Source of the DNA: Linum tenue
Lineage: Eukaryota; Streptophyta; Magnoliopsida; Malpighiales; Linaceae
DNA length: 64,000 nucleotides
Reading direction: 5' to 3'
NCBI GenBank assembly: GCA_946122785.1
Contig: CAMGYJ010000004.1
Span: forward strand, 24,502,188-24,566,187
Part shown: positions 9,067 through 20,214 of the stretch, in pieces
Position numbering within the stretch: the stretch's first letter is position 1
Layout: every line of letters starts with the position of its first letter
Program-made: the position numbers and the translations under genes
Notes under the pieces: generated by a model
Seen by the model: only the letters and a program-made list of their open reading frames with translations
Databases searched by the model: none
Told to the model about the DNA's origin: nothing

Positions 9067-11956
9067 CTATTGCAAAGCCTGCCCCCTGTCTGGGCTGATA
9101 AAATTGTTGCTGCTGTTGCATCTGGCTTGGGCGGGGCTGGTATGGCTGTCCCTGGGTTTGAAAACCAACTGCAAAAGCCTGAAAGCCAAGTGTCTTGGGA
9201 TTGTTGTTGCCACACCAAGAGAAATTTGGATGCTGGCGCCACCCCTCGTATGTATTACAATAGGGGTCGTTGCGCCGAGCATTGTTAATGAAATTCAAAT
9301 GCTCCTGCGGTGTGCTGGACTCTCGCATGGCTTGGCAGTCCTCCACCCTATGATTGGTGCTCTCACACCACTAGCAATACATCGGCTGCTGCTGCCCTGC
9401 ACCTGGAACCATCCCGTTCCGATCAATTGCTTAAACTTGTTTAGAGACAACCTGCACCAACTCAGATGACTAGTTGTCCACGGCATGCACACCCCGACCT
9501 GGTGCTCACCTTGACCTCCTAGTTGTCCCCCAATCATATCCGTTCTCTGCCATCTCCTCAAAGAGAGCCCGGTAGAAGGTGCCCACCTTGAAAGCGTTGT
9601 TGAAACCATGATTGGGACACTTTAGGAAAAGACTAGTGATTCTTTCCCACGCGTCCCAGATGGTCTCATCTTATTCCTGTGCAAAATGAGTGATCTCCTT
9701 CTGCAGGTATGCTGTCTTAGATGGAGGATGATAGCGGGTAAGGAACTTGTCGGCCAGGCTGGCGAATGTAGTGATCAATCTCGGAGGCCGGGTGTCCAGC
9801 CACTCCTTTGCTTGTCCATCAAAAGTGAATGGGAAGTACCTCAGTTGGATGGCGTCCGCAGGGACCCCATTAATCTTGATTCCATCGATCAACTCATGGA
9901 ATCGCCGTAGGTGTGATTTGGGGCACTCCCCTTCCTTTCCCCTGAATACCACCGAGCCGCACAACATGGTGATGACGGAGGCATGCTATTGCAAAGCCTG
10001 CCCCCTGTCCGAGCTGATAAAATTGTTGCTGCTGTTGCATCTGGCTTGGGCGGGGCTGGTATGGCTGTCCCTGGGTTTGAAAACCAGCTGCAAAAGCCTG
10101 AAAGCCAAGTGTCTTGGGATTGTTGTTGCCACACCAAGAGAAATTTGGATGCTGGCGCCACCCCTCGTATGTATTACAATAGGGGTCGTTGCGCCGAGCA
10201 TTGTTAATGAAATTCAGATGCTCCTGCGGTGTGCTGGACTCTCGCATGGCTTGGCAGTCCTCCACCCTATGATTGGTGCTCTCACACCACTAGCAATACA
10301 TCGGCTGCTGCTGCCCTGCACCTGGAACCATCCCGTTCCGATCAATTGCTTAAACTTGTTTAGAGACAACCTGCACCAACTCAGATGACTAGTTGTCCAC
10401 GACATGCACACCCCGACCTGGTGCTCACCTTGACCTCCTAGTTGTCCCCCAATCATATCCGTTCTCTGCCATCTCCTCAAAGAGAGCCCGGTAGAAGGTG
10501 CCCACCTTGAAAGCGTTGTTGAAACCATGATTGGGACACTTTAGGAAAAGACTAGTGATTCTTTCCCACGCGTCCCAGATGGTCTCATCTTATTCCTGTG
10601 CAAAATGAGTGATCTCCTTCTGTAGGTATGTTGTCTTAGATGGAGGATGATAGCGGGTAAGGAACTTGTCGGCCAGGCTGGCGAATGTAGTGATCAATCT
10701 CAGAGGCCGGGTGTCCAGCCACTCCTTTGCTTGTCCATTAAAAGTGAATGGGAAGTACCTCAGTTGGATGGCGTCCGCAGGGACCCCATTAATCTTGATT
10801 CCATCGATCAACTCATGGAATCGCCGTAGGTGTGATTTGGGGCACTCCCCTTCCTTTCCCCTGAATACCACCGAGCCGCACAACATGGTGATGACGGAGG
10901 CATGCTATTGCAAAGCCTGCCCCCTGTCCGAGCTGATAAAATTGTTGCTGCTGTTGCATCTGGCTTGGGCGGGGCTGGTATGGCTGTCCCTGGGTTTGAA
11001 AACCAGCTGCAAAAGCCTGAAAGCCAAGTGTCTTGGGATTGTTGTTGCCACACCAAGAGAAATTTGGATGCTGGCGCCACCCCTCGTATGTATTACAATA
11101 GGGGTCGTTGCGCCGAGCATTGTTAATGAAATTCAGATGCTCCTGCGGTGTGCTGGACTCTCGCATGGCTTGGCAGTCCTCCACCCTATGATTGGTGCTC
11201 TCACACCACTGGCAATACATCGGCTGCTGCTGCCCTGCACCTGGAACCATCCTGTTCCGATCAATTGCTTAAACTTGTTTGGAGACAACCTGCACCAACT
11301 CAGATGACTAGTTGTCCACGACATGCACACCCCGACCTGGTGCTCACCTTGACCTCCTAGTTGTCCCCCAATCATATCCGTTCTCTGCCATCTCCTCAAA
11401 GAGAGCCCGGTAGAAGGTGCCCACCTTGAAAGCGTTGTTGAAACCATGATTGGGACACTTTAGGAAAAGACTAGTGATTCTTTCCCACGCGTCCCAGATG
11501 GTCTCATCTTATTCCTGTGCAAAATGAGTGATCTCCTTCTGTAGGTATGTTGTCTTAGATGGAGGATGATAGCGGGTAAGGAACTTGTCGGCCAGGCTGG
11601 CGAATGTAGTGATCAATCTCGGAGGCCGGGTGTCCAGCCACTCCTTTGCTTGTCCATCAAAAGTGAATGGGAAGTACCTCAGTTGGATGGCGTCCGCAGG
11701 GACCCCATTAATCTTGATTCCATCGATCAACTCATGGAATCGCCGTAGGTGTGATTTGGGGCACTCCCCTTCCTTTCCCCTGAATACCACCGAGCCGCAC
11801 AACATGGTGATGACGGAGGCATGCTATTGCAAAGCCTGCCCCCTGTCTGAGCTGATAAAATTGTTGCTGCTGTTGCATCTGGCTTGGGCGGGGCTGGTAT
11901 GGCTGTCCCTGGGTTTGAAAACCAGCTGCAAAAGCCTGAAAGCCAAGTGTCTTGGG
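9067..11956. repeat. 919-bp tandem repeat in gag (units U1-U3 plus the left part of U4)
   Basis: Units start at 9067, 9986, 10905 and 11824 with a CTATTGCAAAGCCTG motif and end in GATGACGGAGG followed by a 4-bp joint, CATG. Copies differ at only a few positions. U4 is interrupted after 133 bp at 11956; its remainder resumes at 35283 and ends near 36069, where normal gag-flanking sequence replaces the joint. Confidence 0.9.
11952..11956. other. Left target-site duplication (TTGGG) of the LTR array
   Basis: TTGGG directly precedes TGTCGCAACC at 11957 and recurs at 35283-35287 directly after the ...GTCTACA end. In uninterrupted gag units TTGGG occurs once at this point. Five bases is the usual integrase duplication for gypsy elements. 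Confidence 0.9.
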
Positions 11957-12641
11957 TGTCGCAACCGTCCCTCCGGGGGTCCGAATGTCGTCGCGTCGGC
12001 ATTTTGGGAGTCGCCATCGATCTTATTAGGAGTGGATCGAACACTCGTCGGTTGGCTCTGACCTTTGGGTCAGAACCGAAACATGGTCTGCGAAATAGAA
12101 ATCTAGGTTCGGGAGTACGGTTACGTGTGGGGAAGTTGAGCAACACCCCCACAACGCCCTAAATCGGTACTACTTAAGTCGATAAGTTTTTATACGAGTT
12201 GGGTGTATTTTAATAATATTTTGGTAATTTTAGGTCCCACTAGACCATTTAATGATTTTATCGTATTATTTGTGATTTAGTTATACGCCCACTGACGTAA
12301 AATCTAAAGATAAAGTTAGTTGATTAATTGGACTCGAACCTTATCGGTTGCCTACGTACCCGCAAGACGGGATCAAAGTCCACGTAGTTCGTTAAGACTT
12401 TGATAATTTTAAATAAATTATAACCACGTTCCTCTGATCGTGATTCTCGTATCAAAATTTACTGTTAATGAAACTTAAGTTGATATTATGAAATTATAAA
12501 AGATAATATAGGGATTTCTATTATTAAGAGGAGATTTGGTGTGTTAGAAAAGAAACGGGATAAACTTAATGCGCAATTCTACATTTCGTATTATGGATTT
12601 TAAAAACAAATAAAATTAAATGGGATGATTAAATTAGCGAA

Positions 12642-12736
12642 GGATAGGCCAGCAGCCCAACTGGCTAAAACGCCGGTCGTACAACATACCCGATCGCGAG
12701 GATGCGGTTTCGAACCCAGCTGCCACCACCTTTTTT
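12642..12736 (+). other. tRNA-like Pol III module in LTR1
   Basis: A-box-like CAGCCCAACTGG (12653-12664), B-box-like GTTTCGAACCC (12707-12717; one mismatch to consensus), then CCACC and a T6 run (12731-12736). Box spacing is within the tRNA range. The T-stem pairs only partly and acceptor halves do not pair, so this is not a functional tRNA. It could be a tRNA-derived relic or an internal Pol III promoter. Confidence 0.45.
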
Positions 12737-12857
12737 GTTTCTCGTTTTATTCCAGCGAAAGGGGAAGGGTATTTTTGTAATAACCCGAAAACACGGTGGC
12801 AGAGTTATGTAATTTGAGGAAACCCTGAGGGTAATTCAGTCATTTTAATCGATGGGG

Positions 12858-13611
12858 TATATATAATCTCTAATGAAACCCTAATCAATCTAAAGAGAGG
12901 CGGCCGCCCTCTCATTCTCGCCTCTCTCTCGATCCTTCCACTTCTCTCTTCCTCTTCCAGAAACAAATCGAACCATAGCCGCCCTATCCTCTCCTCTTTC
13001 TCCTCTCTTCTTCGAACCAAAAAGCCCTCTGGTTTTTCACCGCCGCCATCCTCTTCTTCTACCTTCCCTTCCAGAGAAAACCAAAATCGAAACCTAAAAC
13101 AACATCTCAACATCTCTTCGCCTTTCAACCGCCGCCCCTCTCTCTTTCCTTCTCTCGGTTAGCCAAGGGGACCGCTCGCGTCGAGTTAAATCAGCCTAGA
13201 AGGTTTCGATATAGGTAAGATCGAGACATGCATGGCCTTTTTGATTCGTTTTAGGTGATTTTATTAGGATTCGTCTAACTTTCTTTCGTTTTCTTGTGAC
13301 TTTGAGGCTTGGTTTCGGACGAGGGAAAAGAAGCAGTGAGGAGGTCGCCAGACCGAGGTACGATTTAAACGTAGGCTCGGATCTGGTTTCGTTTTTGGTT
13401 TATCGGTTGTATTTTTGGATTTCTGGGTTCTAATATGTTTTTTTGGTTGGGGCGGAGGAGAAGAAGGGAATCTTTGGCGGCTAAGATCCCTACCGACAAA
13501 ATTTCGCCGGCGATGAGTTGACAACGGCGGCGGCAGGTGAGGATTGCTTCGATTAATTTTTTTTATTTTCTTGACTGGTATTGGTTCTAATTGATTCTGG
13601 TCTCTACGCAG
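12858..13611 (+). promoter_or_regulatory. Plus-strand promoter-like module in LTR1, antisense to gag
   Basis: TATATATAA (12858-12866), a telo-box AAACCCTAA (12876-12884), a GC-rich GGCGGCCGCC patch and a long CT-rich leader (12900-13160). A donor-like AG|GTAAGA follows at 13215, and a pyrimidine tract plus CTACGCAG acceptor at 13611. The order resembles a plant housekeeping promoter with leader intron. It points opposite to gag. No ORF follows. Transcription is inferred only. Confidence 0.4.
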
Positions 13612-15408
13612 GTTTTGAAATTGACAGGACTGGGTAAGGTTTCTAAACTTAGCTTAGTGTGATTTTGGAACTTGAACAAAAAAGATGGGTTGAATCTGAT
13701 TGCAGATCTGGGTTTTCAATAAAAATGGTTATGTATGAGTTCAATAATTTTGGTGTTTGGTGATCTCGAAATTTTTATGCTTAGTTGCTTGGTGGATGGT
13801 TTTGGGATGCTAGATTTTTCTACAAATGAAAAAGAAGAAAAAGGGAATTTTCAATAACTGGGAAGTAATTAACATGCTCTAAAATTGATAATTTTGGCAA
13901 CTAAAAGTCACTGCCTCTGCTTGTGACTTTGCCAAAATGAAGTTTGAAATATGAAGTTCAATTGTGTTTGGGTGATTTCTGCTGGATCTGGATCTAGATC
14001 TAGATCGGGGGTGATCGTAATCCTAGGGAAGAGGTTTTTTCTTCTTTCTATAGACCTTTGTCTATTTGAACTCTACTCGAATATTTTCATTCATTTACAC
14101 ATGATAATAAAGTATTCATCAACTATTTGCTAGATAGGGAATTTACAACGTTGACATGTTATAAAGTAGTCTATCAATTGATGAGAAAAGCAAGTAAATG
14201 CTCAATTGAAAGAAGCTTAATGCCAGAGTTGAGTTGCTAAGCGCAAATCTTGTATTAAGTGAATAGATAGAGTGCTTAAATGTAAAATAGTTTGCAAAGT
14301 ACGACCATCGAGTATATAAATGGGCAAGTAGATAGACGATTATGACCGTACAATGATTGAGCATGAATTTGACGAAAACAAAAATGAGATCAGATCTTAT
14401 TAAAAGGATGAAAGAGTTGGAGCACTAACCTGGTTGGAGTTTCTTAGCTTAAGAAAGGCCTTCCACTGCTTAATTCCACAAATTTCTGCGTCAATCTTGT
14501 GTAAAAGACGGATGTAAAGAAAAAATGAGCTCAAACTGCTTGTTTACTTCTGTAATGTAATTTTCTTTCTTTCCACTCCACTCGTCCCCCAAAATCAGGA
14601 GCTGAAGAGCTCTACTTATTGATAAATCGTATGCCACGTGTTGCTTCGCCATTAGTCTTTGTTAGGACTTGAAATGCCGTGTTTCTTCCTGATAGGTCGA
14701 ATTTTGAGGCTGCCCCAATAGCCTCCACCTTGCATGGTCGGTTCTGACTGTTCAGGGCCTGTTCAGGATAGGCTGGCACACAATTCGATGTTGGTTGGGC
14801 TGACGAATAAGGTTGGGCCGAGTTGGGCCTTGAATTCGTTTGGGCCGGTACTGGGCTTGGCCTAGTCTTGAACTTGGGCTCTGTTTTGGCCGAATTGGGC
14901 TCTGTTTTGGGTTGTATTCTGATCGTATTCTTTTTTCATTTTGCAGGTTTGTGATCTGGTTTGGGCTCAAAGTAGGAGGGCAATGACTTCAATATTGTAA
15001 TTAGTTCTAATTCTCGCTTTATTTAGAGGTCATTACCCAAGTTGTACAATGTATCAACTTTGAATATTTGATAATAAAGCTCATTCCACTTCAATTAGTC
15101 CCGTTTCAAATGCCGAATCCAAATCCAAAATGTACAACAAACTTTGCACTATAGCTATTTCTTCCATTCAATTGAGAAATTATATTTAAGATTTGCCACT
15201 GCTAATCTTAACTTAAATCGATTATATCTTAACTAATTATGCCCTAGAATCGACTAGGAGCAAATTTGACAATTGTTGGTTCATATTGACTTGCAACTGC
15301 TAGTCTCAACCACACTATCTTCAACTTCTTTTTAAATTAATCGTAGTACGACGTGACAATAATTATTTTCAATAAATCAATTATCCCGGACAAAATGTGG
15401 TGTCTACA

Positions 15409-15424
15409 GTTGCCCCCCTTTGTA
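15409..15424 (-). other. Polypurine tract of internal region 1
   Basis: On the minus strand ACAAAGGGGGGCAAC lies immediately before the LTR1 terminus TGTAGACACC, the expected place and composition for plus-strand priming. It supports the minus orientation. Confidence 0.7.
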
Positions 15425-15644
15425 TATCTCTTTGTATAAAGAGTTATACAAAGTTTCTATAAAGACACCACATTTTGAAAAAGTAGCGTCATGGTTGTGT
15501 TAAGGATGTGAATTTGGAGTGACGTGAGAACTGTAAATAATTTTGTTTGAACGGCAGTGCTAACTAATACGGGAAGTTTCAAGCCCTTTAGCGTCTGAGA
15601 AGTATATGCAATATTTTTCGGGTGCTGACCAGCACCCCGTGCGG

Positions 15645-16215
15645 TGTTGAATGGTAGAGGGGCTCGCCAGCTCCTGTGCGTTGTTGACTTGTAGAGGGGC
15701 TCGCCAGCTCCTGTGAGGTATTGATTGGTAGGGGTGCTCCTCAGCTCCCATGCGTTGTTGACTTGTAGAGGGGCTCGCCAGCTCCTTTGAGGTTTTGAAT
15801 GGTTGGGGCGCTCCTCAGCTCCCATGCATTGTTGACTTGTAGAGGGGCTCGCCAGCTCCTGTGAGGTATTGATTGGTAGGGGTGCTCCTCAGCTCCCATG
15901 CGTTGTTGATTGGTAGAGGGGCTCGCCAGCTCCTTTGAGGTTTTGAATGGTTGGGGCGCTCCTCAGCTCCCATGCGTTGTTGACTTGTAGAGGGGCTCGC
16001 CAGCTCCTGTGAGGTATTGATTGGTAGGGGTGCTCCTCAGCTCCCATGCGTTGTTGATTGGTAGAGGGGCTCGCCAGCTCCTTTGAGGTTTTGAATGGTT
16101 GGGGCGCTCCTCAGCTCCCATGCGTTGTTGACTGGTAGAGGGGCTCGCCAGCTCCTTTGAGGTTTTGAATGGTTGGGGCGCTCCTCAGCTCCCATGCGTT
16201 GTTGACTTGTTCCCG
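15645..16215. repeat. Minisatellite i: 36-bp monomers in ~72-bp dimers (internal 1)
   Basis: Alternating monomers built on AGGGGCTCGCCAGCTCC and GGGGTGCTCCTCAGCTCCC, about 16 in all. It lies between gag and the 3' LTR in element orientation, i.e. in the 3' untranslated region, which is known to host variable tandem repeats in Ogre/Tat elements. Confidence 0.88.
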
Positions 16216-16365
16216 TAGCTGTAGGGAAGACTTTGGAATTTGGTTGCCCCCTTGCGGTATGCAGAGTGGGTGAAAGATTTTTTTTTTTTTTTTTCGGTTG
16301 CGGTAAGCAGACTCAGGAATTTGGTTGCCCCCTCGCGGTATGCGGAGTGGGGTTAGGTTTTCTAC

Positions 16366-17296
16366 ATTGTCCGTGATAGTCGACGGAACAAGTTTTAGAA
16401 GGAGGGATCTCATTTGCTCGTGAAAGCCGACGAAGCAAATTTACTTGGTTATCTAAACTGCCCGTGATAGTCGACGGAACATGCTTAGCAGAGGGTGTAA
16501 TTCGCTCATGATAGTCGACGAAGAAAATTGACTAGGTTCTCTAAATTGTCCGTGATAATCGACGAAACAAGTTTAGCATGAGGGTTTTAATTTGCTTGTG
16601 ATAGTCGACGGAGCAAATTTACTTGGTTTTCTAAATTGCCCGTGATAATCGACGAAACAAGTTTAGCATGAGGGTTTTAATTTGCTTGTGATAGTCGACG
16701 AAGCAAATTGACTAGGTTTTCTAAATTGCCCGTGATAATCGACGAAACAAATTTAGTAGGGGGTTTTTAATTTGCTTGTGATAGTCGATGAAGCAAATTT
16801 ACTTGGTTTTCTAAATTGCCCGTGATAATCGACGAAACAAGTTTAGCAGGGGGTTTTTAATTTGCTCGTGATAGTCGACGAAGCAAATTGGCTAGGTAAT
16901 TTTTAGTTGCCCGTGATAGTCGACGGAACAAGTTAAGAAGATGGTCTAATTTGCTCGTGATAGTCGACGAAACAAATTGTCTAGGATCTCTAGTTTGCCC
17001 GTGATAGTCGACGGAACAAACTTAGCAGGGGATCCAATTTGTTCGTGATAGTTGACGAAACAAATTGACTAGGTAATTTTTGAATTGTCCGTGATAGTCG
17101 ACGGAACAAATTTAAAAAGACGGTCTAATTTGCTCGTGGTAGTCGACGAAACAAATTTAGTAGGTAATTTTACTTGCCTGTGATAGTCGACGGAACAAGT
17201 TAAGAAGATGGTCTAATTTGCTCGTGATAGTCGACGAAACAAATTGACTAGGTAGTTTTCGTAATGTCCGTGATAGTCGACGGAACAAATTTAAAA
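16366..17296. repeat. Minisatellite ii: ~45-bp monomers in 90-bp dimers (internal 1)
   Basis: Monomers contain CCGTGATAGTCGACGGAACAA or TCGTGATAGTCGACGAA-type cores centred on GTCGAC. Alternate monomers differ at the G/C before GTGATA and in their flanks. The central copies have an exact 90-bp period. Divergence between monomers is substantial, unlike the near identity between the two internal regions. Confidence 0.88.
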
Positions 17297-17299
17297 AGA

Positions 17300-19709
17300 C
17301 TTGTGATTCTTTGCCAACACCGATATCGTGTGTTCATTGTATTCGTTTAGGACAAACCTAAACCGATGTTATGACTCGTCATAAATGCACTTGAAGACTA
17401 AACGTGAGACTTGAAGAATTCACGCGAATGCAGTGTTTTAACTTGCAATGATATCTTTTAACAGACATTGAAAATCCAACTAGATGTATGAGTTGTTTTG
17501 GAGATTGTTGGCAATTAATGCATGATTCATTTTAACATATGATGATGTTCTTTAAGGAGTATCAAAATGATTTTCGAAATTGATTGCGTGACGAATTATG
17601 CTGATGAATTCGTGAATGTTTGAGTGCAAAAAAGGATGTGATGCATTTGATAATCTCTATGCAATTTTTATTTATTATTTTTTTTGGTCTGGGACTCCTT
17701 TAAATTGCTCATCTTCCAAGATTGTCAATCCCTTTTGATCAACTCGATCCATAGTTCATGCTTATGCTGAAGCGACTTTGAACTTGTTGTCTTGAGATAT
17801 ATCTTCTTGGTAGTAGTTGGGCGAAGATATACTTTGTGAGGTGAGCTGAGCATGTGTACTGCTTCAACCTTCCTGTCGGTTAGGATTAGGTTCACATGTT
17901 TTAGAGTTGTATATTTCTCGGTCTGTGTGATATATGAGGATCTCCTATGTAGTTGAAGGATTGATGGATAATCGGTTGGCTTCTTGGCTCAATGAGATCT
18001 GAATGTTCTCAAACTCCCTGACATTTCTTCATCAACTCATGATTGAAAAGTTGATTAATCTGATTCTTGAGCTCTCAGACTTCCCCATCTTCCATGGTAT
18101 ACCAGTTTTGCCCCTGTAGATTTGGTACTCACTTTATATTCTCCGGAACAAAGAGTGACCTTATCAATCTTGACTTAAGGCGAATGCAAAAATGTTTGAA
18201 AACGTTTTATTAGAGAAGTAAAACGGAAAGCCATATCAAGACTTTGCTTTCGAGAAGTGTGTGTAAACCGGATAAAACCGTTTTTGCGTGGTAGTTGCCG
18301 TGCCGCCAAATTTGTTTTTTTTTTTTTTTTATTTTTAAAAGGAGGGGTATAAGCCAAGCCATGAGAATATCATGTAAGCCCTCGCTCTCACTCTTGCTTT
18401 TGATTTTGCTCACACTCACTCCCACTTTTGGTTCTGCTCACCACTCATTCCTATAGGTGATTTGAGTGTACGACATTTCAGCTACCATTAAGATTCTGGT
18501 CACCTTGAGATGTCTCATTTTATGTTGGTGGCCAACTGCGTTCCTTGTGCAGCAACATGGAAGACCTTGGTGTGATTGATTTTGGAGACCTTCATATGGC
18601 TTCGTTGTGGACGTTGGTTTCCTATGAAAGGGGCTTTTGTCCGATATGACTTTGATGGTAGGCGTCTTCTTGCTCTTGAAGTGTGGTTCATTCAAATGGG
18701 TGACGGATAAGTCAGATCTTGACCTTACCCATATAAGGCTTCTCGTAGAGGGATTTTGGCGATGCCCCCCAAGTATGGGATTGACATGATGGTTGAGACC
18801 CATTATCATCCTGGTCTTTTTTCGACGAAGATTTGTTTGAAAATGTTGGTAGTCTTGGGCATATTTGGGGGAATGTGTGTTTGGATAGCTTTGCCCCCCG
18901 TTTTTGAGATTATGGTTTCATGAGTCGTGGTTTGAGATTTTTGCGAGTGTAATCTGGTTATGGACTTGTCAAGATTTCTGTGTGACCTCTAAATGTTGGT
19001 TGTGGTGGAGCTTCACTTTCTGACTTGCTCTCAAAATGATGAGTATCTGGGATGAAGTAATTTTGGCCGAAAAGGCTTTCTTATCATTGAAATTTTCTTA
19101 CTCGAAGGTCCTTTCTGGTGTATCTTGAGATTGATCTGCTAAGACCCTGACTTGGTGCAGGTATTTAGTACTTCAAATGCTAAATTGGGGGCACCCAGAT
19201 TGTATGTCCCACGACATTTTGTTTGCTTTTCGATCTTTTTTTTTGTGTGGGACTTACTTGACTTTGTCATGCCCCCGACTATGCGTTTTCTTTCTTAATC
19301 TGGCGCTTGTCTCTGGTGGGGCGAGTATTGAAAGGATCGAGAGTCCATTTTGATGATTGATCGTGTGGGTGTCACTTCTCGTTAGCTAGGTTGAATGGGC
19401 TATTCTTTTTGTAGAAGTGAGGATTTTGATACCATGCGCTTGTTTGTATAGATGAGTGATTCACTCGTGTGATTCTTGGGTTTTGTTAAATGGGATCCCT
19501 GAACTTCCCGGTCTTCTTGTCACGAGACATTGTGAGAGCTTCCTATCCGTAATATGGTGTCCCTTGTACGTCGAGATTTGGCTATTTGAGTTCATGTAAG
19601 CTGAGTCTCAATTTGTTGGCGAAAGTCGGCTGTAGTAGTGACGAGATTCTACAAGTAGCATGATGTCGTATGCTCATTACACCTTTTTACTATTAGCTCA
19701 TGTAATTTA
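17300..19709 (-). other. Non-coding internal region 1 between minisatellites and gag
   Basis: The longest minus-strand frame (about 120 codons near 18438-18809) has no recognisable domain, and there are no protease, RT or integrase motifs. A T16-18 run lies near 18307. Probably degenerate former pol or 3' UTR sequence. Confidence 0.6.
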
Positions 19710-19862
19710 TGAACACCAGTAGGGTGTTTGTCTCTCGATTTTAGTGGATCATGCACACTCTCAACACCAGTGGGTGCTCAAAATATTGACAATAGCAGGG
19801 TGTTTATAACCACTCAATACCACTGGGGTGTCCCAAATCTCAGCACCAGTGGGGTGCTCATA
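19710..19862. repeat. Minisatellite iii: short 'ACCAGTGGGGTG' repeats (internal 1)
   Basis: About five imperfect units of ~30-35 bp, each with CACCAGT(G)GGGTG(C/T). Close to the 3' end of gag. The same block is at 29647-29799. Confidence 0.75.
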
Positions 19863-20214
19863 ATTGCTTATCATGGCAGTCTCATGGCTTAACTTCAAAA
19901 ATAAAGTTGGATTTGGATGGCTTCCATTATTTGTAGAAGATAAATCTGTTTAAAAAAAAAAAAAAAGGATTCGTAGTGGCATTCGTTATTTTGATATAAA
20001 AAAAAAATCCATTGATACAAACTCTTAAATTAAGATTGATAATGGTCACGCAATGCTCCGAAAAGGTTGAAACGTGAAAGATCTTTTATTCATGATGTCG
20101 AAAGCAAAAGTGATACATATTTTGTAATGGCAAATGATCTCGATATTTTATTTACTTAGATAAGCTCGACATCATCCTTTAATCGAGTTTTGCCTTGTAG
20201 TACGCCCACTAATT

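Larger units (their letters stand above)
8961..11956 (-). pseudogene. Element A gag, tandemly amplified and dead
   Basis: Minus-strand Ty3/gypsy Gag. The capsid-type retrotransposon gag domain (PKSHLRRFHELIDGIKING, QAKEWLDTRPP, FLTRYHPPSKT) occurs at 9671-9967, 10590-10886 and 11509-11805. The CCHC zinc knuckle (C-QW-C-ESTN-H-RVED-C) sits in the following part of each copy, and a Q/P-rich tail follows. All copies share the same internal stops, including one after HFAQE and one in VDN*SSELV, so Gag was already dead before amplification. The repeat length (919 bp) is not a multiple of three, so each junction also shifts the frame. Confidence 0.85.
11957..15408 (-). repeat. LTR1 (3452 bp; 3' LTR in element orientation)
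   Basis: Begins TGTCGCAACC and ends GTGTCTACA on plus. Diagnostic states: G at 12706, C at 12756, T at 14491, and a five-T run before AAATTAATCG near 15330. A minus-strand TATA candidate (TATAAAAAC, 12194-12186) would put transcription initiation about 200 bp from the inner LTR end; this is an inference. Confidence 0.92.

Noticed and set aside
9747..10388. 213-codon plus-strand ORFs (also at 10666-11307)
   Set aside because: They are antisense to the gag repeat and appear only because of its composition; no recognisable domain. Repeated simply because the 919-bp unit is.
12642..12736. Functional tRNA gene
   Set aside because: Acceptor halves do not pair, the T-stem has mismatches, and no regular anticodon stem-loop can be drawn. 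Kept only as tRNA-like.
12805..13128. Minus-strand 107-codon ORF rich in Glu/Arg in each LTR
   Set aside because: It is the complement of the CT-rich leader. Low complexity, and no conserved domain.
16366..17296. Regular repeat-spacer look resembling a CRISPR array
   Set aside because: The 45/90-bp units are contiguous diverged tandem monomers with no unique spacers, and the context is a plant retrotransposon. It is a minisatellite.
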